Shown: positions 1 through 8,051, numbered from the stretch's first letter. The stretch: 9,562 nucleotides of DNA from an uncultured Parabacteroides sp. (GCA_937890135.1 CALBYC010000210.1:1-9562), one strand, 5' to 3'. Program-made: numbers and translations. The notes: generated by a model not told the origin, from the sequence alone.

Positions 1-1124
1 TCGTGCATTTTCAACTCAGGTCCGACAACAATCACAGAACGAGCGGAATAGTCCACACGTTTACCCAAAAGGTTTTGACGGAAACGTCCTTGCTTGCCTT
101 TCAAACTATCAGACAACGATTTCAAAGGACGGTTGGCTTCCGTCTTTACCGCACTGGATTTTCTTGAGTTATCGAACAATGAATCGACAGCCTCTTGGAG
201 CATTCGCTTCTCGTTCCTCAAGATAACTTCAGGGGCTTTAATATCTATCAATCGCTTTAAGCGGTTATTGCGGATAATAACACGGCGATACAAATCATTC
301 AGGTCAGAAGTGGCAAAACGACCGCCATCCAACGGGACCAACGGACGAAGTTCGGGAGGGATAACGGGTATGACCTTCATTATCATCCATTCGGGCTTGT
401 TTTTCCCTTTGGAAGCACGGAACGATTCCACAACTTGCAGACGTTTCAATGCTTCATTTTTACGTTGCTGCGAGCTGTCCGTGCTGGCGCGATGGCGCAG
501 CTCGTATGACAAGGAATCCAAATCGATGCGGGTCAGCAAGTCATAAATCGCTTCCGCTCCAATCTTGGCGATGAACTTGTTAGGATCAGAGTCTTCCAGC
601 AACTGGTTTTCTTTTGGAAGGTTATCCAAAATATCCAAATATTCCTCTTCCGACAATAAGTCCAATTCGCTGACCGTGTCTACACAACCAGGCTGAATGA
701 CCACGTATCTTTCATAATAGATGATAGCATCCAGCTTCTTCGTCGGGAGTCCCAACAAATAACCTATCTTGTTGGGCAGAGAACGGAAGTACCAAATGTG
801 GGCAATAGGAACAACCAGATGGATATGTCCCATACGTTCGCGACGGACTTTCTTTTCGGTAACTTCCACACCACAACGGTCGCACACAATGCCTTTGTAA
901 CGGATGCGCTTGTACTTACCGCAATGGCATTCATAGTCCTTGATCGGACCAAAAATGCGCTCGCAGAACAAACCGTCACGTTCAGGCTTATAGGTACGGT
1001 AGTTTATCGTTTCAGGCTTGAGCACTTCACCATACGAATTTTCCAGGATTTCTTCCGGAGAAGCCAAGCCGATGGTTATTTTAGTAAAGTTACTCTTTAT
1101 CTTGTTATCTTTTCTAAAGGCCAT
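1..1124 (-). CDS. rpoC: RNA polymerase subunit beta' (RpoC), N-terminal part, cut by the window edge
   Basis: This is the largest catalytic subunit of RNA polymerase and forms one side of the active-site cleft. Reading from the ATG at 1124 gives 374 complete codons with no stop before the window ends, starting MAFRKDNKIKSNF. The N-terminal zinc-binding motif is intact, with cysteines C66, C68, C81 and C84 (CHCGK followed by CDRCG). Further family segments are PVIPPELRPLVPLDGGRFA in the middle and, at the end, GKRVDYSARSVIVVGPELKM, the conserved stretch near residue 350 of beta'. The catalytic NADFDGD loop lies outside the window. The start is 82 nt downstream of the rpoB stop, so the two are probably cotranscribed. 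The leader is AT-rich with no Shine-Dalgarno sequence. No frameshift is visible. Identity is certain; only the fragment's completeness is limited. Confidence 0.98.
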   Translation of the reverse strand, partial: MAFRKDNKIKSNFTKITIGLASPEEILENSYGEVLKPETINYRTYKPERDGLFCERIFGPIKDYECHCGKYKRIRYKGIVCDRCGVEVTEKKVRRERMGHIHLVVPIAHIWYFRSLPNKIGYLLGLPTKKLDAIIYYERYVVIQPGCVDTVSELDLLSEEEYLDILDNLPKENQLLEDSDPNKFIAKIGAEAIYDLLTRIDLDSLSYELRHRASTDSSQQRKNEALKRLQVVESFRASKGKNKPEWMIMKVIPVIPPELRPLVPLDGGRFATSDLNDLYRRVIIRNNRLKRLIDIKAPEVILRNEKRMLQEAVDSLFDNSRKSSAVKTEANRPLKSLSDSLKGKQGRFRQNLLGKRVDYSARSVIVVGPELKMH

Positions 1125-1157
1125 ATTATATATTTATAAAGAGTTATCAATTAGGGA

Positions 1158-1185
1158 AAGTAGACGGGCAAAAGCCCATCTACTT
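1158..1185 (-). promoter_or_regulatory. rpoB-rpoC intergenic hairpin
   Basis: An inverted repeat fills the middle of the 82-nt rpoB-rpoC gap. On the transcribed (minus) strand the RNA has 12 pairs: the arm AAGUAGAUGGGC, a UUUU loop, and the arm GCCCGUCUACUU. One pair is a U-G wobble; on the opposite strand the same position would be an A-C mismatch, so the fold suits the transcribed strand. It is followed by CUUUCCCUAAUUG, which is a poor T run, so full termination is unlikely. It ends 33 nt before the rpoC start codon. A processing site, an mRNA stabiliser or a weak attenuator are all possible; the function is inference. Confidence 0.6.
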
Positions 1186-1206
1186 CTATGATTGAATTGA
1201 TTGAAA

Positions 1207-4200
1207 TTATTCAAGTGTCAGGCTTAAGCCTAAACCTCTTAACTCGTGGAGCAATACGTTCAAAGACTCCGGGATGCCGGGCTGTGGCATCGGATCTCCT
1301 TTGACTATAGCTTCATAAGCTTTAGAACGTCCGACAACATCGTCGGACTTGATTGTCAAAATCTCTTGCAAGACATGGGCCGCACCGAAAGCCTCCAGTG
1401 CCCAAACCTCCATTTCCCCGAAACGCTGTCCACCAAACTGGGCTTTACCACCCAATGGTTGTTGCGTGATCAAAGAGTACGGGCCGATGGAACGGGCATG
1501 CATCTTGTCGTCAACCATGTGGCCCAGTTTCAAGAAGTAGGTAACTCCGACAGTCGCTGGCTGGTCAAAGCGTTCTCCTGTGCCTCCGTCGTACAAATAA
1601 GTCTTGCCATAACGGGGAATGCCGGCCTTGTCCGTCCACGCATTCAGATCGTCCAAGGACGCACCGTCGAAGATAGGAGTGGCGAACTTGACATCCAAAT
1701 TTCGTCCAGCCCAACCTAGCACGGCTTCAAAAATCTGACCCAAATTCATACGGGAAGGCACACCCAACGGATTCAAGCAGATGTCAACAGGAGTGCCGTC
1801 TGCCAAGAAAGGCATGTCCTCCTGACGGACAATCTTGGACACGATGCCTTTGTTTCCGTGACGACCGGCCATCTTGTCCCCGACCTGAATCTTACGTTTC
1901 TTGGCTACGTAAACCTTGGCCATCTGGACGATACCAGTAGGAAGTTCATCACCGATAGTCAAATCGAACTTCTTTCGGCGCAATTCGGCATCAAGCTCTT
2001 TATATTTCTTTAAATAGTTCAATATAACCTGCTTGATCAATTCATTCTTTGCCTCGTCTGCAGTCCAGGAGCTGACTTGTATGGCATTATAGTCCAACTC
2101 TTCCAAGGCATGACGCATGAATTTCGCCCCCTTGGCTATCACGTCCGAGTTCATGTAGTCCTTAACGCCTTGAGACAACAAGCCTGAGGTCAGCGTCATC
2201 AGCTTATCCACGAGCAAGGTCTTCAATTCGGCCATCTTGCTTTCATATTCTTCATCAAGCTTCGGCAAAATAGCCTTATCCGCTGCTTTCGCCTTCCGTT
2301 TCTTGACAGCCTTGGAGAACAATTTCGTATCTATCACGACGCCTCGCAAAGAAGGGGTAGCTTTCAAAGACGCATCCTTCACATCGCCTGCCTTGTCTCC
2401 AAAAATAGCCCGCAGCAATTTCTCCTCGGGAGAAGGATCGGATTCGCCTTTCGGGGTAATCTTTCCTATCAAAATGTCTCCCGGCTCGATACGCGCTCCA
2501 ACCCGGACAATGCCTCTTTCATCCAAATTCTTGGTGGCATCCTCACTTACGTTGGGGATATCAGAAGTAAGTTCCTCCATGCCGCGTTTCGTCTCACGTA
2601 CTTCAAGGATATATTCGTCCACATGCACGGAGGTAAAGAAATCCTCACGGACCATGCGTTCGTTCAAGACGATCGCATCCTCGTAGTTATATCCCTTCCA
2701 AGGCATGTAAGCCACTTTCACGTTCTTGCCTAATGCCAATTCTCCATTTTGCGTGGAATAGCCTTCCGTCAGAATGTCACCGGCCACAACACGCTGGCCA
2801 CGGTGGCAGATAGGACGTAAGTCCACGGTGGTAGATTGGTTGGTCTTACGCCATTTTGGGATATTGTATGTCTTGACAGAGTCTTCAAAACTTACGAAAT
2901 CCTCGTCTTCCGTACGGTCGTACTTGATTTTGATGCAAGTCGCATCAACGAATACGACCTCTCCCTCACGCTCCGCGATAATCTGGGTACGCGAATCGCG
3001 GGCGACCTGAGCTTCAATGCCCGTCCCAACAATCGGGGCATCCGTCCTTAGCAAAGGAACAGCCTGCCGCATCATGTTAGATCCCATCAAGGCACGATTG
3101 GCATCGTCATGCTCCAAGAAAGGAATCAAAGAAGCGGCGATGGAAGCGATCTGGGTAGGAGACACATCCATCAAGTTGACCTCTTCGGGAGACACCACAG
3201 GGAAATCCGCTTCTTGGCGGGCCTTTACTTTATCCCGCACGAAATGGCCCTCGTCATCCAAAGGGGCATTGCCTTGTGCGATAATCTTGTCTTCTTCCTC
3301 TTCAGCCGTATAATAACGCAATCCGGCTTCGGAAAGGTCGACCACGCCATTCTCCACCTTGCGGTAAGGCGTTGCAATGAAGCCCAAATCATTTATTTTT
3401 GCATATACGCAAAGAGATGAAATCAAACCAATGTTAGGGCCTTCAGGCGTCTCGATTGGGCACAAACGGCCATAATGGGTATAATGCACGTCGCGGACCT
3501 CGAATCCGGCACGGTCACGAGACAAGCCGCCCGGACCTAACGCCGACAAACGCCGCTTGTGCGTGATTTCCGCCAAAGGGTTCGTCTGGTCCATAAATTG
3601 AGACAAGGCGTTTGTCCCAAAGAAGGAATTTACAACGGACGAAATCGTCTTGGCATTGATCAAATCAATCGGAGTGAACACTTCATTGTCGCGGACGTTC
3701 ATTCGTTCACGTACCGTACGGGACATTCGGGCCAGGCCGATGCCAAACTGGTTGTATAATTGTTCGCCTACCGTACGAACACGGCGGTTGCTCAAATGGT
3801 CAATATCGTCAACTATCGCTTTCGAGTTAATCAACTCGATCAAGTATTTGATGATTTCAATGATGTCTTCTTTCGTAAGAACCTTGACATCCTCGCTGAT
3901 GTTCAGGTTCAATTTCTTATTAATACGGTAACGACCTACGTCGCCCAAGTCGTAACGTTTGTCCGAGAAGAACAAGTTGGTGATCACCTCACGCGCGCTT
4001 GCTTCATCGGCAGGCTCGGCATTACGCAACTGGCGGTAAATGTAAAGGACGGCCTCCTTTTCAGAGTTACTCGGGTCCTTTTGCAAAGTGTTATATATTA
4101 TAGCATAGTCAGAAAGGTTTTGGTCTTCACGGTGCAACAAAATATTTTGCGCACCCGAATCCAAGATTGCCTCAATATTGTCATCATCAAGTATCGATTC

Positions 4201-5019
4201 GCGGTCAACAATCACGTCATTACGTTCAATGGAAACTACCTCACCGGTATCTTCATCCGCAAAATCCTCCACCCAAGTCTTCAAAACGCGAGCAGCCAGC
4301 TTGCGGCCAACCATTTTTTTCAAATTGGACTTCGTCACTTTTACTTCTTCTGCCAAGTTGAAGATTTCAAGGATGTCTTTGTCACTTTCAAAGCCTATAG
4401 CCCTCAGCAACGTCGTGACAGGCAACTTTTTCTTTCGGTCAATATAAGCATACATGACATTGTTGATGTCTGTTGCAAACTCGATCCAAGAACCCTTGAA
4501 TGGGATGATACGGGCAGAATACAACTTGGTTCCGTTCGCATGAATGCTTTGGCCGAAGAACACGCCTGGAGAACGATGCAATTGTGAGACAACAACACGC
4601 TCAGCACCATTAATGACAAAAGTACCCCGTTCCGTCATGTAAGGAATAGGTCCCAAATACACATCCTGAATGACTGTGTCAAAATCTTCATGGTCAGGGT
4701 CTGTGCAATAAAGCTTTAATTTCGCCTTTAAAGGTACGCTATAGGTTAGTCCACGCATTATGCATTCGTCAATGCTATAGCGGGGAGGATCGATATAGTA
4801 ATCTAAGAACTCCAACACAAAATTGTTACGAGTATCGGCTATGGGGAAATTTTCAGCAAATACTTTGTACAATCCCTCCTTTTTTCTTTTCTCGGGAGGC
4901 GTGTCGAGCTGAAGGAAGTCCTGAAAAGACTTCAATTGTACTTCGAGAAAATCTGGATAGGGTAGAGAATTCTTTATCGAAGCAAAATTAACTCTTTGAT
5001 TATTAGCTGTTGAAGACAT
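1207..5019 (-). CDS. rpoB: RNA polymerase subunit beta (RpoB)
   Basis: This is the beta subunit of RNA polymerase, which forms the catalytic cleft with beta' and carries the rifampicin pocket. It is 1270 residues long, a usual length in Bacteroidales. The rifampicin region lies at about residues 468-494 and contains LSQFMDQTNPLAEITHKRR. The positions equivalent to E. coli Q513, D516, H526 and S531 are Q474, D477, H487 and S492, all of the sensitive type; E. coli S522 is Ala here (A483). The conserved GDKMAGRHGNKG motif carries K1049 and K1057, equivalent to E. coli K1065 and K1073. A charged helical insertion spans about residues 903-1010, where E. coli has its beta i9 insertion. The C-terminus ends LLHELRGLGLSLTLE. 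The start at 5019 gives the family N-terminus (MSSTANNQRVNFASIKN). It follows rplL across a 106-nt gap holding a terminator-like hairpin, and precedes rpoC. Confidence 0.99.
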   Translation of the reverse strand: MSSTANNQRVNFASIKNSLPYPDFLEVQLKSFQDFLQLDTPPEKRKKEGLYKVFAENFPIADTRNNFVLEFLDYYIDPPRYSIDECIMRGLTYSVPLKAKLKLYCTDPDHEDFDTVIQDVYLGPIPYMTERGTFVINGAERVVVSQLHRSPGVFFGQSIHANGTKLYSARIIPFKGSWIEFATDINNVMYAYIDRKKKLPVTTLLRAIGFESDKDILEIFNLAEEVKVTKSNLKKMVGRKLAARVLKTWVEDFADEDTGEVVSIERNDVIVDRESILDDDNIEAILDSGAQNILLHREDQNLSDYAIIYNTLQKDPSNSEKEAVLYIYRQLRNAEPADEASAREVITNLFFSDKRYDLGDVGRYRINKKLNLNISEDVKVLTKEDIIEIIKYLIELINSKAIVDDIDHLSNRRVRTVGEQLYNQFGIGLARMSRTVRERMNVRDNEVFTPIDLINAKTISSVVNSFFGTNALSQFMDQTNPLAEITHKRRLSALGPGGLSRDRAGFEVRDVHYTHYGRLCPIETPEGPNIGLISSLCVYAKINDLGFIATPYRKVENGVVDLSEAGLRYYTAEEEEDKIIAQGNAPLDDEGHFVRDKVKARQEADFPVVSPEEVNLMDVSPTQIASIAASLIPFLEHDDANRALMGSNMMRQAVPLLRTDAPIVGTGIEAQVARDSRTQIIAEREGEVVFVDATCIKIKYDRTEDEDFVSFEDSVKTYNIPKWRKTNQSTTVDLRPICHRGQRVVAGDILTEGYSTQNGELALGKNVKVAYMPWKGYNYEDAIVLNERMVREDFFTSVHVDEYILEVRETKRGMEELTSDIPNVSEDATKNLDERGIVRVGARIEPGDILIGKITPKGESDPSPEEKLLRAIFGDKAGDVKDASLKATPSLRGVVIDTKLFSKAVKKRKAKAADKAILPKLDEEYESKMAELKTLLVDKLMTLTSGLLSQGVKDYMNSDVIAKGAKFMRHALEELDYNAIQVSSWTADEAKNELIKQVILNYLKKYKELDAELRRKKFDLTIGDELPTGIVQMAKVYVAKKRKIQVGDKMAGRHGNKGIVSKIVRQEDMPFLADGTPVDICLNPLGVPSRMNLGQIFEAVLGWAGRNLDVKFATPIFDGASLDDLNAWTDKAGIPRYGKTYLYDGGTGERFDQPATVGVTYFLKLGHMVDDKMHARSIGPYSLITQQPLGGKAQFGGQRFGEMEVWALEAFGAAHVLQEILTIKSDDVVGRSKAYEAIVKGDPMPQPGIPESLNVLLHELRGLGLSLTLE

Positions 5020-5059
5020 CTAGTACGGATTTTATTGAACTTATAGAAATTATAGACAC

Positions 5060-5098
5060 AAAAAGGTTAAGAATCTTCGTCACCAAAGATTCTTAACC
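5060..5098 (-). terminator. Terminator-like hairpin (attenuator) between rplL and rpoB
   Basis: A perfect 13-bp inverted repeat lies in the rplL-rpoB gap: arms at 5065-5077 and 5086-5098 with an 8-nt loop. In transcription order the RNA arm GGUUAAGAAUCUU pairs with AAGAUUCUUAACC, and five U residues (5064-5060) follow directly. This is the layout of an intrinsic terminator, although the stem has only 4 G-C pairs out of 13. It starts 27 nt after the rplL stop codon. In E. coli a leaky attenuator in the same gap lowers rpoBC expression relative to the ribosomal proteins; the position here suggests the same role. I see no promoter consensus between the hairpin and rpoB, so rpoB probably depends on read-through. 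Confidence 0.8.
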
Positions 5099-5125
5099 AA
5101 CTTCCTGATTAACAGGTTTGAAATA

Positions 5126-5500
5126 TTACTTAAGCTCAACTTCTGCGCCAGCTTCTTCCAATGCTTTCTTCAATGCTTCAGCATCCTCTTTAGAAATACC
5201 TTCCTTAACTTTGCTAGGAGCTGCGTCTACCAAGTCCTTAGCTTCTTTCAAACCAAGACCACAATGCTCTTTAACAGCCTTAACAACCTGCAATTTCGCA
5301 GCACCAGCTGATTTCAAAATTACATCGAAAGAAGTCTTTTCTTCCACAGCTGCAGCACCAGCAGCAGCAGGACCAGCGACAGCAACAGCTGCGGCAGCCG
5401 GTTCGATACCATATTCTTCTTTCAAAATTGTAGCCAATTCGCTAACTTCTTTTACGGTCAGGTTTACTAATTGTTCTGCAAATGCTTTCAAATCTGCCAT
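5126..5500 (-). CDS. rplL: 50S ribosomal protein L7/L12 (RplL)
   Basis: This is the multi-copy stalk protein that recruits translation factors such as EF-Tu and EF-G and stimulates their GTP hydrolysis. It has 124 residues, the normal length. The N-terminal dimerisation and L10-binding helices cover about residues 1-32, an Ala/Pro/Gly-rich hinge covers about 34-52, and the factor-binding C-terminal domain follows, with the conserved KLQVVKAVKE and GLGLKEAKDLVDAAP segments at about residues 69-94. The start at 5500 gives the family N-terminus MADLKAFAEQLV. It lies 44 nt downstream of rplJ, the usual pairing, since L10 is the scaffold for L12 dimers. Its gene is followed by the rplL-rpoB hairpin, which would let it be made in excess over RNA polymerase subunits. 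Confidence 0.99.
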   Translation of the reverse strand: MADLKAFAEQLVNLTVKEVSELATILKEEYGIEPAAAAVAVAGPAAAGAAAVEEKTSFDVILKSAGAAKLQVVKAVKEHCGLGLKEAKDLVDAAPSKVKEGISKEDAEALKKALEEAGAEVELK

Positions 5501-5544
5501 TTTTGTATGATTTAAATGATTATTTTACTTTGTTTAATTATAAA

Positions 5545-6066
5545 TTATCTTTCTTCCAATGTCTTCAACAAACCATGGATAGTTTGTCCGGATGACTGTA
5601 AAGCTGAAATAACGTTCTTTGCCGGAGATTCCAACAATGCGATAACATCGGCAATAAGTTCTTTCTTGCTCTTGATACTTACCAACATATCCAAAGAAGC
5701 GGCATCATAGAAGCCTTCTTGAACGTAAGCACCTTTCAACTGGGGCTTGCCGTCCTCTTTTGAATCTTTGGTGAAGTCCTTGATCAAACGGGCGGGGGCA
5801 TTTGCAACCATGGATAACATGACCGCCGTGTTCCCTTTCATTGCGCTATGCAGAGGCGAGAAATCACCTTCCACATTCTCCAATGCTTTTCTCAGCAAGC
5901 TGTTTTTAACAACAACCAGCTTTACTTCGTTCTTGAAGCATTCCCTTCTCAACCGGCTGGTAGTCTCGGCATCCATAGCCTCGATATCAGTCAAATAGAA
6001 ATTAGGATACTCATTCAGTAAAGTGGTGAGTTGTTCTATAATAACACCTTTATCTTCCTTTCTCAT
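5545..6066 (-). CDS. rplJ: 50S ribosomal protein L10 (RplJ)
   Basis: L10 anchors the L7/L12 dimers to 23S rRNA at the base of the stalk. The protein has 173 residues, typical for the family. The N-terminal rRNA-binding domain is recognisable (MRKEDKGVIIEQL, then CFKNEVKLVVVKNSLLRKAL with the usual K-N-S/T-L pattern). The C-terminal helix that carries L12 dimers includes LLESPAKNVISALQSSGQT. It starts only 13 nt after the rplA stop, with no Shine-Dalgarno sequence in the leader. In E. coli and many other bacteria an L10-binding leader RNA sits in a long rplA-rplJ gap; there is no room for one here. This suggests that any L10 feedback acts elsewhere or is absent, which is inference. Confidence 0.99.
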   Translation of the reverse strand: MRKEDKGVIIEQLTTLLNEYPNFYLTDIEAMDAETTSRLRRECFKNEVKLVVVKNSLLRKALENVEGDFSPLHSAMKGNTAVMLSMVANAPARLIKDFTKDSKEDGKPQLKGAYVQEGFYDAASLDMLVSIKSKKELIADVIALLESPAKNVISALQSSGQTIHGLLKTLEER

Positions 6067-6079
6067 CGTTCAATTGTTT

Positions 6080-6778
6080 TTAAAGTTCGTCAACTGATTT
6101 AGGGTCGATCTTAATACCCGGACTCATAGTACTTGAAAGATAAATGCTCTTTATATATGTACCTTTTGCTGAAGATGGTTTCAACTTGATCAAAGTTGTA
6201 ATGAACTCTTTGGCATTGTCTTTGATCTGTTCAGGATTGAATGAAATTTTACCGATAGAAGTATGAACGATGCCGGCCTTGTCGACCTTGAAGTCGATCT
6301 TGCCTTGTTTCACTTCTTTCACAGCATTTCCGATTTCATTGGTAACCGTACCGCTCTTTGGGTTCGGCATCAAGCCACGAGGACCTAACACGCGGCCGAG
6401 AGCACCGATTTTACCCATGATGGACGGCATAGTGATGATGACATCGACATCCGTCCAGCCACCTTTGATCTTGTTGATGTATTCATCCAAGCCCACATAG
6501 TCAGCACCAGCGGCAGTAGCTTCCGCTTCCTTATCTGGAGTACACAATGCAAGAACCCGAATCTGCTTACCTGTTCCGTGAGGCAATGAAACAACACCTC
6601 TCACCATTTGATTGGCCTTACGGGGATCAACACCCAAACGGACATCCACATCTACGGAGGCATCGAACTTCGTGGTGGTGATTTCCTTCACCAAAGCCGA
6701 AGCTTCCATCAATGAATATGCCTTCCCTGCTTCAATCTTTTCTAAAGCCAACTTTTGATTTTTTGTAAGTTTACTCAT
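6080..6778 (-). CDS. rplA: 50S ribosomal protein L1 (RplA)
   Basis: L1 binds the mobile stalk of 23S rRNA next to the E site and helps release deacylated tRNA. It has 232 residues, as usual. The family signature is clear at about residues 120-146 (MGKIGALGRVLGPRGLMPNP and the following KSGTVT). The N-terminal half carries FDASVDVDVRLGVDPRKANQ, and the C-terminal domain I strand ends near SPGIKIDPKSVDEL. The start at 6778 gives MSKLTKNQKL. It lies 15 nt after rplK and 13 nt before rplJ, so translation of L11, L1 and L10 is likely linked. In many bacteria L1 represses its own operon by binding the leader upstream of rplK; the nusG-rplK gap here is 65 nt, and I could not identify an L1 site in it with confidence. 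Confidence 0.99.
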   Translation of the reverse strand: MSKLTKNQKLALEKIEAGKAYSLMEASALVKEITTTKFDASVDVDVRLGVDPRKANQMVRGVVSLPHGTGKQIRVLALCTPDKEAEATAAGADYVGLDEYINKIKGGWTDVDVIITMPSIMGKIGALGRVLGPRGLMPNPKSGTVTNEIGNAVKEVKQGKIDFKVDKAGIVHTSIGKISFNPEQIKDNAKEFITTLIKLKPSSAKGTYIKSIYLSSTMSPGIKIDPKSVDEL

Positions 6779-6793
6779 TTCAATTGAAGTTTA

Positions 6794-7237
6794 TTAATTA
6801 TTACCCGGGAATGTCCCTTTAACTGTGATACCCATGCTTCTTGCTGTTCCGGCAACCATTCTCATGGCTGATTCGACAGTAAAGCAGTTCAAATCTTGTA
6901 ACTTGTCTTCTGCAATCGTTTTTACCTGATCCCAAGAAATTTCTGCAATTTTCTTACGATTCGGCTCAGCAGAACCACTCTTTAACTTAGTAGCTTCCAA
7001 CAATTGAATTGCTACAGGAGGGGTTTTAACAACAAAGTCGAAAGACTTATCGACATAGTAAGTAATTACAACAGGTAAAATCTTACCAGCCTTGTCTTGG
7101 GTCTTGGCATTAAATTGCTTGCAAAACTCCATAATATTGATACCCTTTGAACCCAAAGCAGGTCCTACTGGGGGAGAAGGGTTTGCTGCTCCTCCTTTGA
7201 TTTGCAATTTGATTTGTCCAGCAACTTCTTTAGCCAT
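6794..7237 (-). CDS. rplK: 50S ribosomal protein L11 (RplK)
   Basis: L11 binds the GTPase-associated region of 23S rRNA and, with the rRNA, forms the thiostrepton site; it also takes part in RelA activation in bacteria that have that response. It has 147 residues, slightly above the common 141-142. The N-terminal domain carries the conserved PPVGPALG motif at residues 22-29. The C-terminal rRNA-binding domain ends with GTARSMGITVKGTFPGNN. The start at 7237 gives MAKEVAGQIKLQIKGGAANP, the family N-terminus. It is separated from nusG by 65 nt and from rplA by 15 nt. An AT palindrome of 13 bases sits just upstream of the start, where a ribosome binding site would be in other phyla. Confidence 0.99.
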   Translation of the reverse strand: MAKEVAGQIKLQIKGGAANPSPPVGPALGSKGINIMEFCKQFNAKTQDKAGKILPVVITYYVDKSFDFVVKTPPVAIQLLEATKLKSGSAEPNRKKIAEISWDQVKTIAEDKLQDLNCFTVESAMRMVAGTARSMGITVKGTFPGNN

Positions 7238-7240
7238 TTT

Positions 7241-7253
7241 TCTAAATTTTAGA
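7241..7253. repeat. Small AT palindrome before rplK
   Basis: TCTAAATTTTAGA is a perfect inverted repeat with 6-base arms and one central base, ending 3 nt upstream of the rplK start. It is A/T-rich in an AT-rich gap, so chance is likely. As RNA it could form only a weak hairpin over the initiation region. I give it no function. Confidence 0.3.
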
Positions 7254-7302
7254 TATATAACATCAATAACCGAAAGATAAGCACTTTTCGTAACAAGAGT
7301 CC

Positions 7303-7845
7303 TTATTCTTTCTCTACTTGCGTATAAGCCAGCTCAAGCGGTGTCTTTCGTCCGAAGACCTTTACCATCACCTTGAGCTTGCGTTTCTCCGTGTTGACCT
7401 CCTCGATGATTCCACTGAATCCATTGAACGGACCAAAAGTGATTTTCACACTTTCACCCACCGTGAATTGATAATTCACGTCTTCGGGCTGTTCCATCAT
7501 GTCATCAACCGTACCTAAGATACGATTGACCTCCGACGGCCGCAAAGGGACCGGATTGTCGGACCCTCCCAAAAAGCCGATGATGTTGGGGGTGTTTATC
7601 AATCGATGGGCCACTTCGCCTACCAAAGCCGCTTCCACCAAAACGTAACCGGGCAAATAAGCTCGCTCTTTCAGCACTTTTTTCCCGTTACGAGTGATAA
7701 AAGTCTTTTCGGTCGGGATGAGAACCTGTGATACATATTCTCCTAAGTCGGTATTCTTTACCTCAGCTTCCAAGTATTCTTTTGCTTTGTTCTCCTTGCC
7801 ACTGATGGCTCGCAAGACATAGAATTTTTTCTGCACGTCAGACAT
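7303..7845 (-). CDS. nusG: Transcription elongation and termination factor NusG
   Basis: NusG rides on RNA polymerase, aids processive elongation and links it to Rho or to the leading ribosome. It has 180 residues. The NGN domain covers about residues 6-115 (KKFYVLRAISGKENKAKEYL, then ERAYLPGYVLVEA), and the KOW domain starts near residue 128 with FTVGESVKITFGPFNGFSG. The length and its place after secE mark it as the housekeeping NusG, not one of the specialised NusG-like UpxY antiterminators of Bacteroides capsule loci. The start at 7845 gives MSDVQKKFYVL and lies 11 nt after the secE stop, so the two are almost certainly cotranscribed. The leader has only an AGG close to the start, with no full Shine-Dalgarno sequence. 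Confidence 0.98.
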   Translation of the reverse strand: MSDVQKKFYVLRAISGKENKAKEYLEAEVKNTDLGEYVSQVLIPTEKTFITRNGKKVLKERAYLPGYVLVEAALVGEVAHRLINTPNIIGFLGGSDNPVPLRPSEVNRILGTVDDMMEQPEDVNYQFTVGESVKITFGPFNGFSGIIEEVNTEKRKLKVMVKVFGRKTPLELAYTQVEKE

Positions 7846-7856
7846 ACCTGTACCGA

Positions 7857-8051
7857 TTAAAAGATTTTTTCGTAGAAGAAGCGCATCACACTTTCAAAAC
7901 CCATGTCAATGACAAAGATCACGACAGCTATGATAAGGGAAGCAAACATAACCACAACTGCACTATTGGCGAGCTCTGTCCTTGTAGGCCAAGAAACCTT
8001 ATATACAAGTTCGTTATAAGATTCTTTAATATATTCAACTATTTTCTTCAT
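7857..8051 (-). CDS. secE: Preprotein translocase subunit SecE
   Basis: SecE is the small inner-membrane subunit that clamps SecY in the SecYEG export channel. The protein has 64 residues with a single membrane segment (about residues 28-50), the short form common outside Gammaproteobacteria. The family signature is the amphipathic helix with YKVSWPTRTEL at about residues 17-27, followed by the hydrophobic run AVVVMFASLIIAVVIFVI. I chose the start at 8051 (MKKIVEYIKESYNEL). The frame stays open upstream to 8216, but that extension would translate the tRNA-Trp gene and so is not real. The start lies only 17 nt from the mature 3' end of tRNA-Trp, so after tRNA processing the mRNA would have a very short leader without a Shine-Dalgarno sequence. 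nusG follows after 11 nt. Confidence 0.96.
   Translation of the reverse strand: MKKIVEYIKESYNELVYKVSWPTRTELANSAVVVMFASLIIAVVIFVIDMGFESVMRFFYEKIF

Noticed and set aside
3538..3618. Possible rifampicin-resistance mutation in RpoB (Ala at the E. coli S522 position)
   Set aside because: The main resistance positions (Q513, D516, H526, S531 equivalents) are of the sensitive type, and Ala at 522 appears to be the normal residue in Bacteroides-type RpoB.
3760..4587. A long plus-strand open frame (275 codons) inside rpoB
   Set aside because: It lies wholly antisense to a perfectly conserved part of rpoB, resembles no known protein to my eye, and is best explained by the codon use of rpoB. The other plus-strand frames are rejected for the same reason.
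7238..7302. An L1-binding leader before rplK
   Set aside because: I could see only a 5-bp CGAAA/TTTCG pairing with a 10-nt loop and could not match it to the known L1 site; not enough to call.
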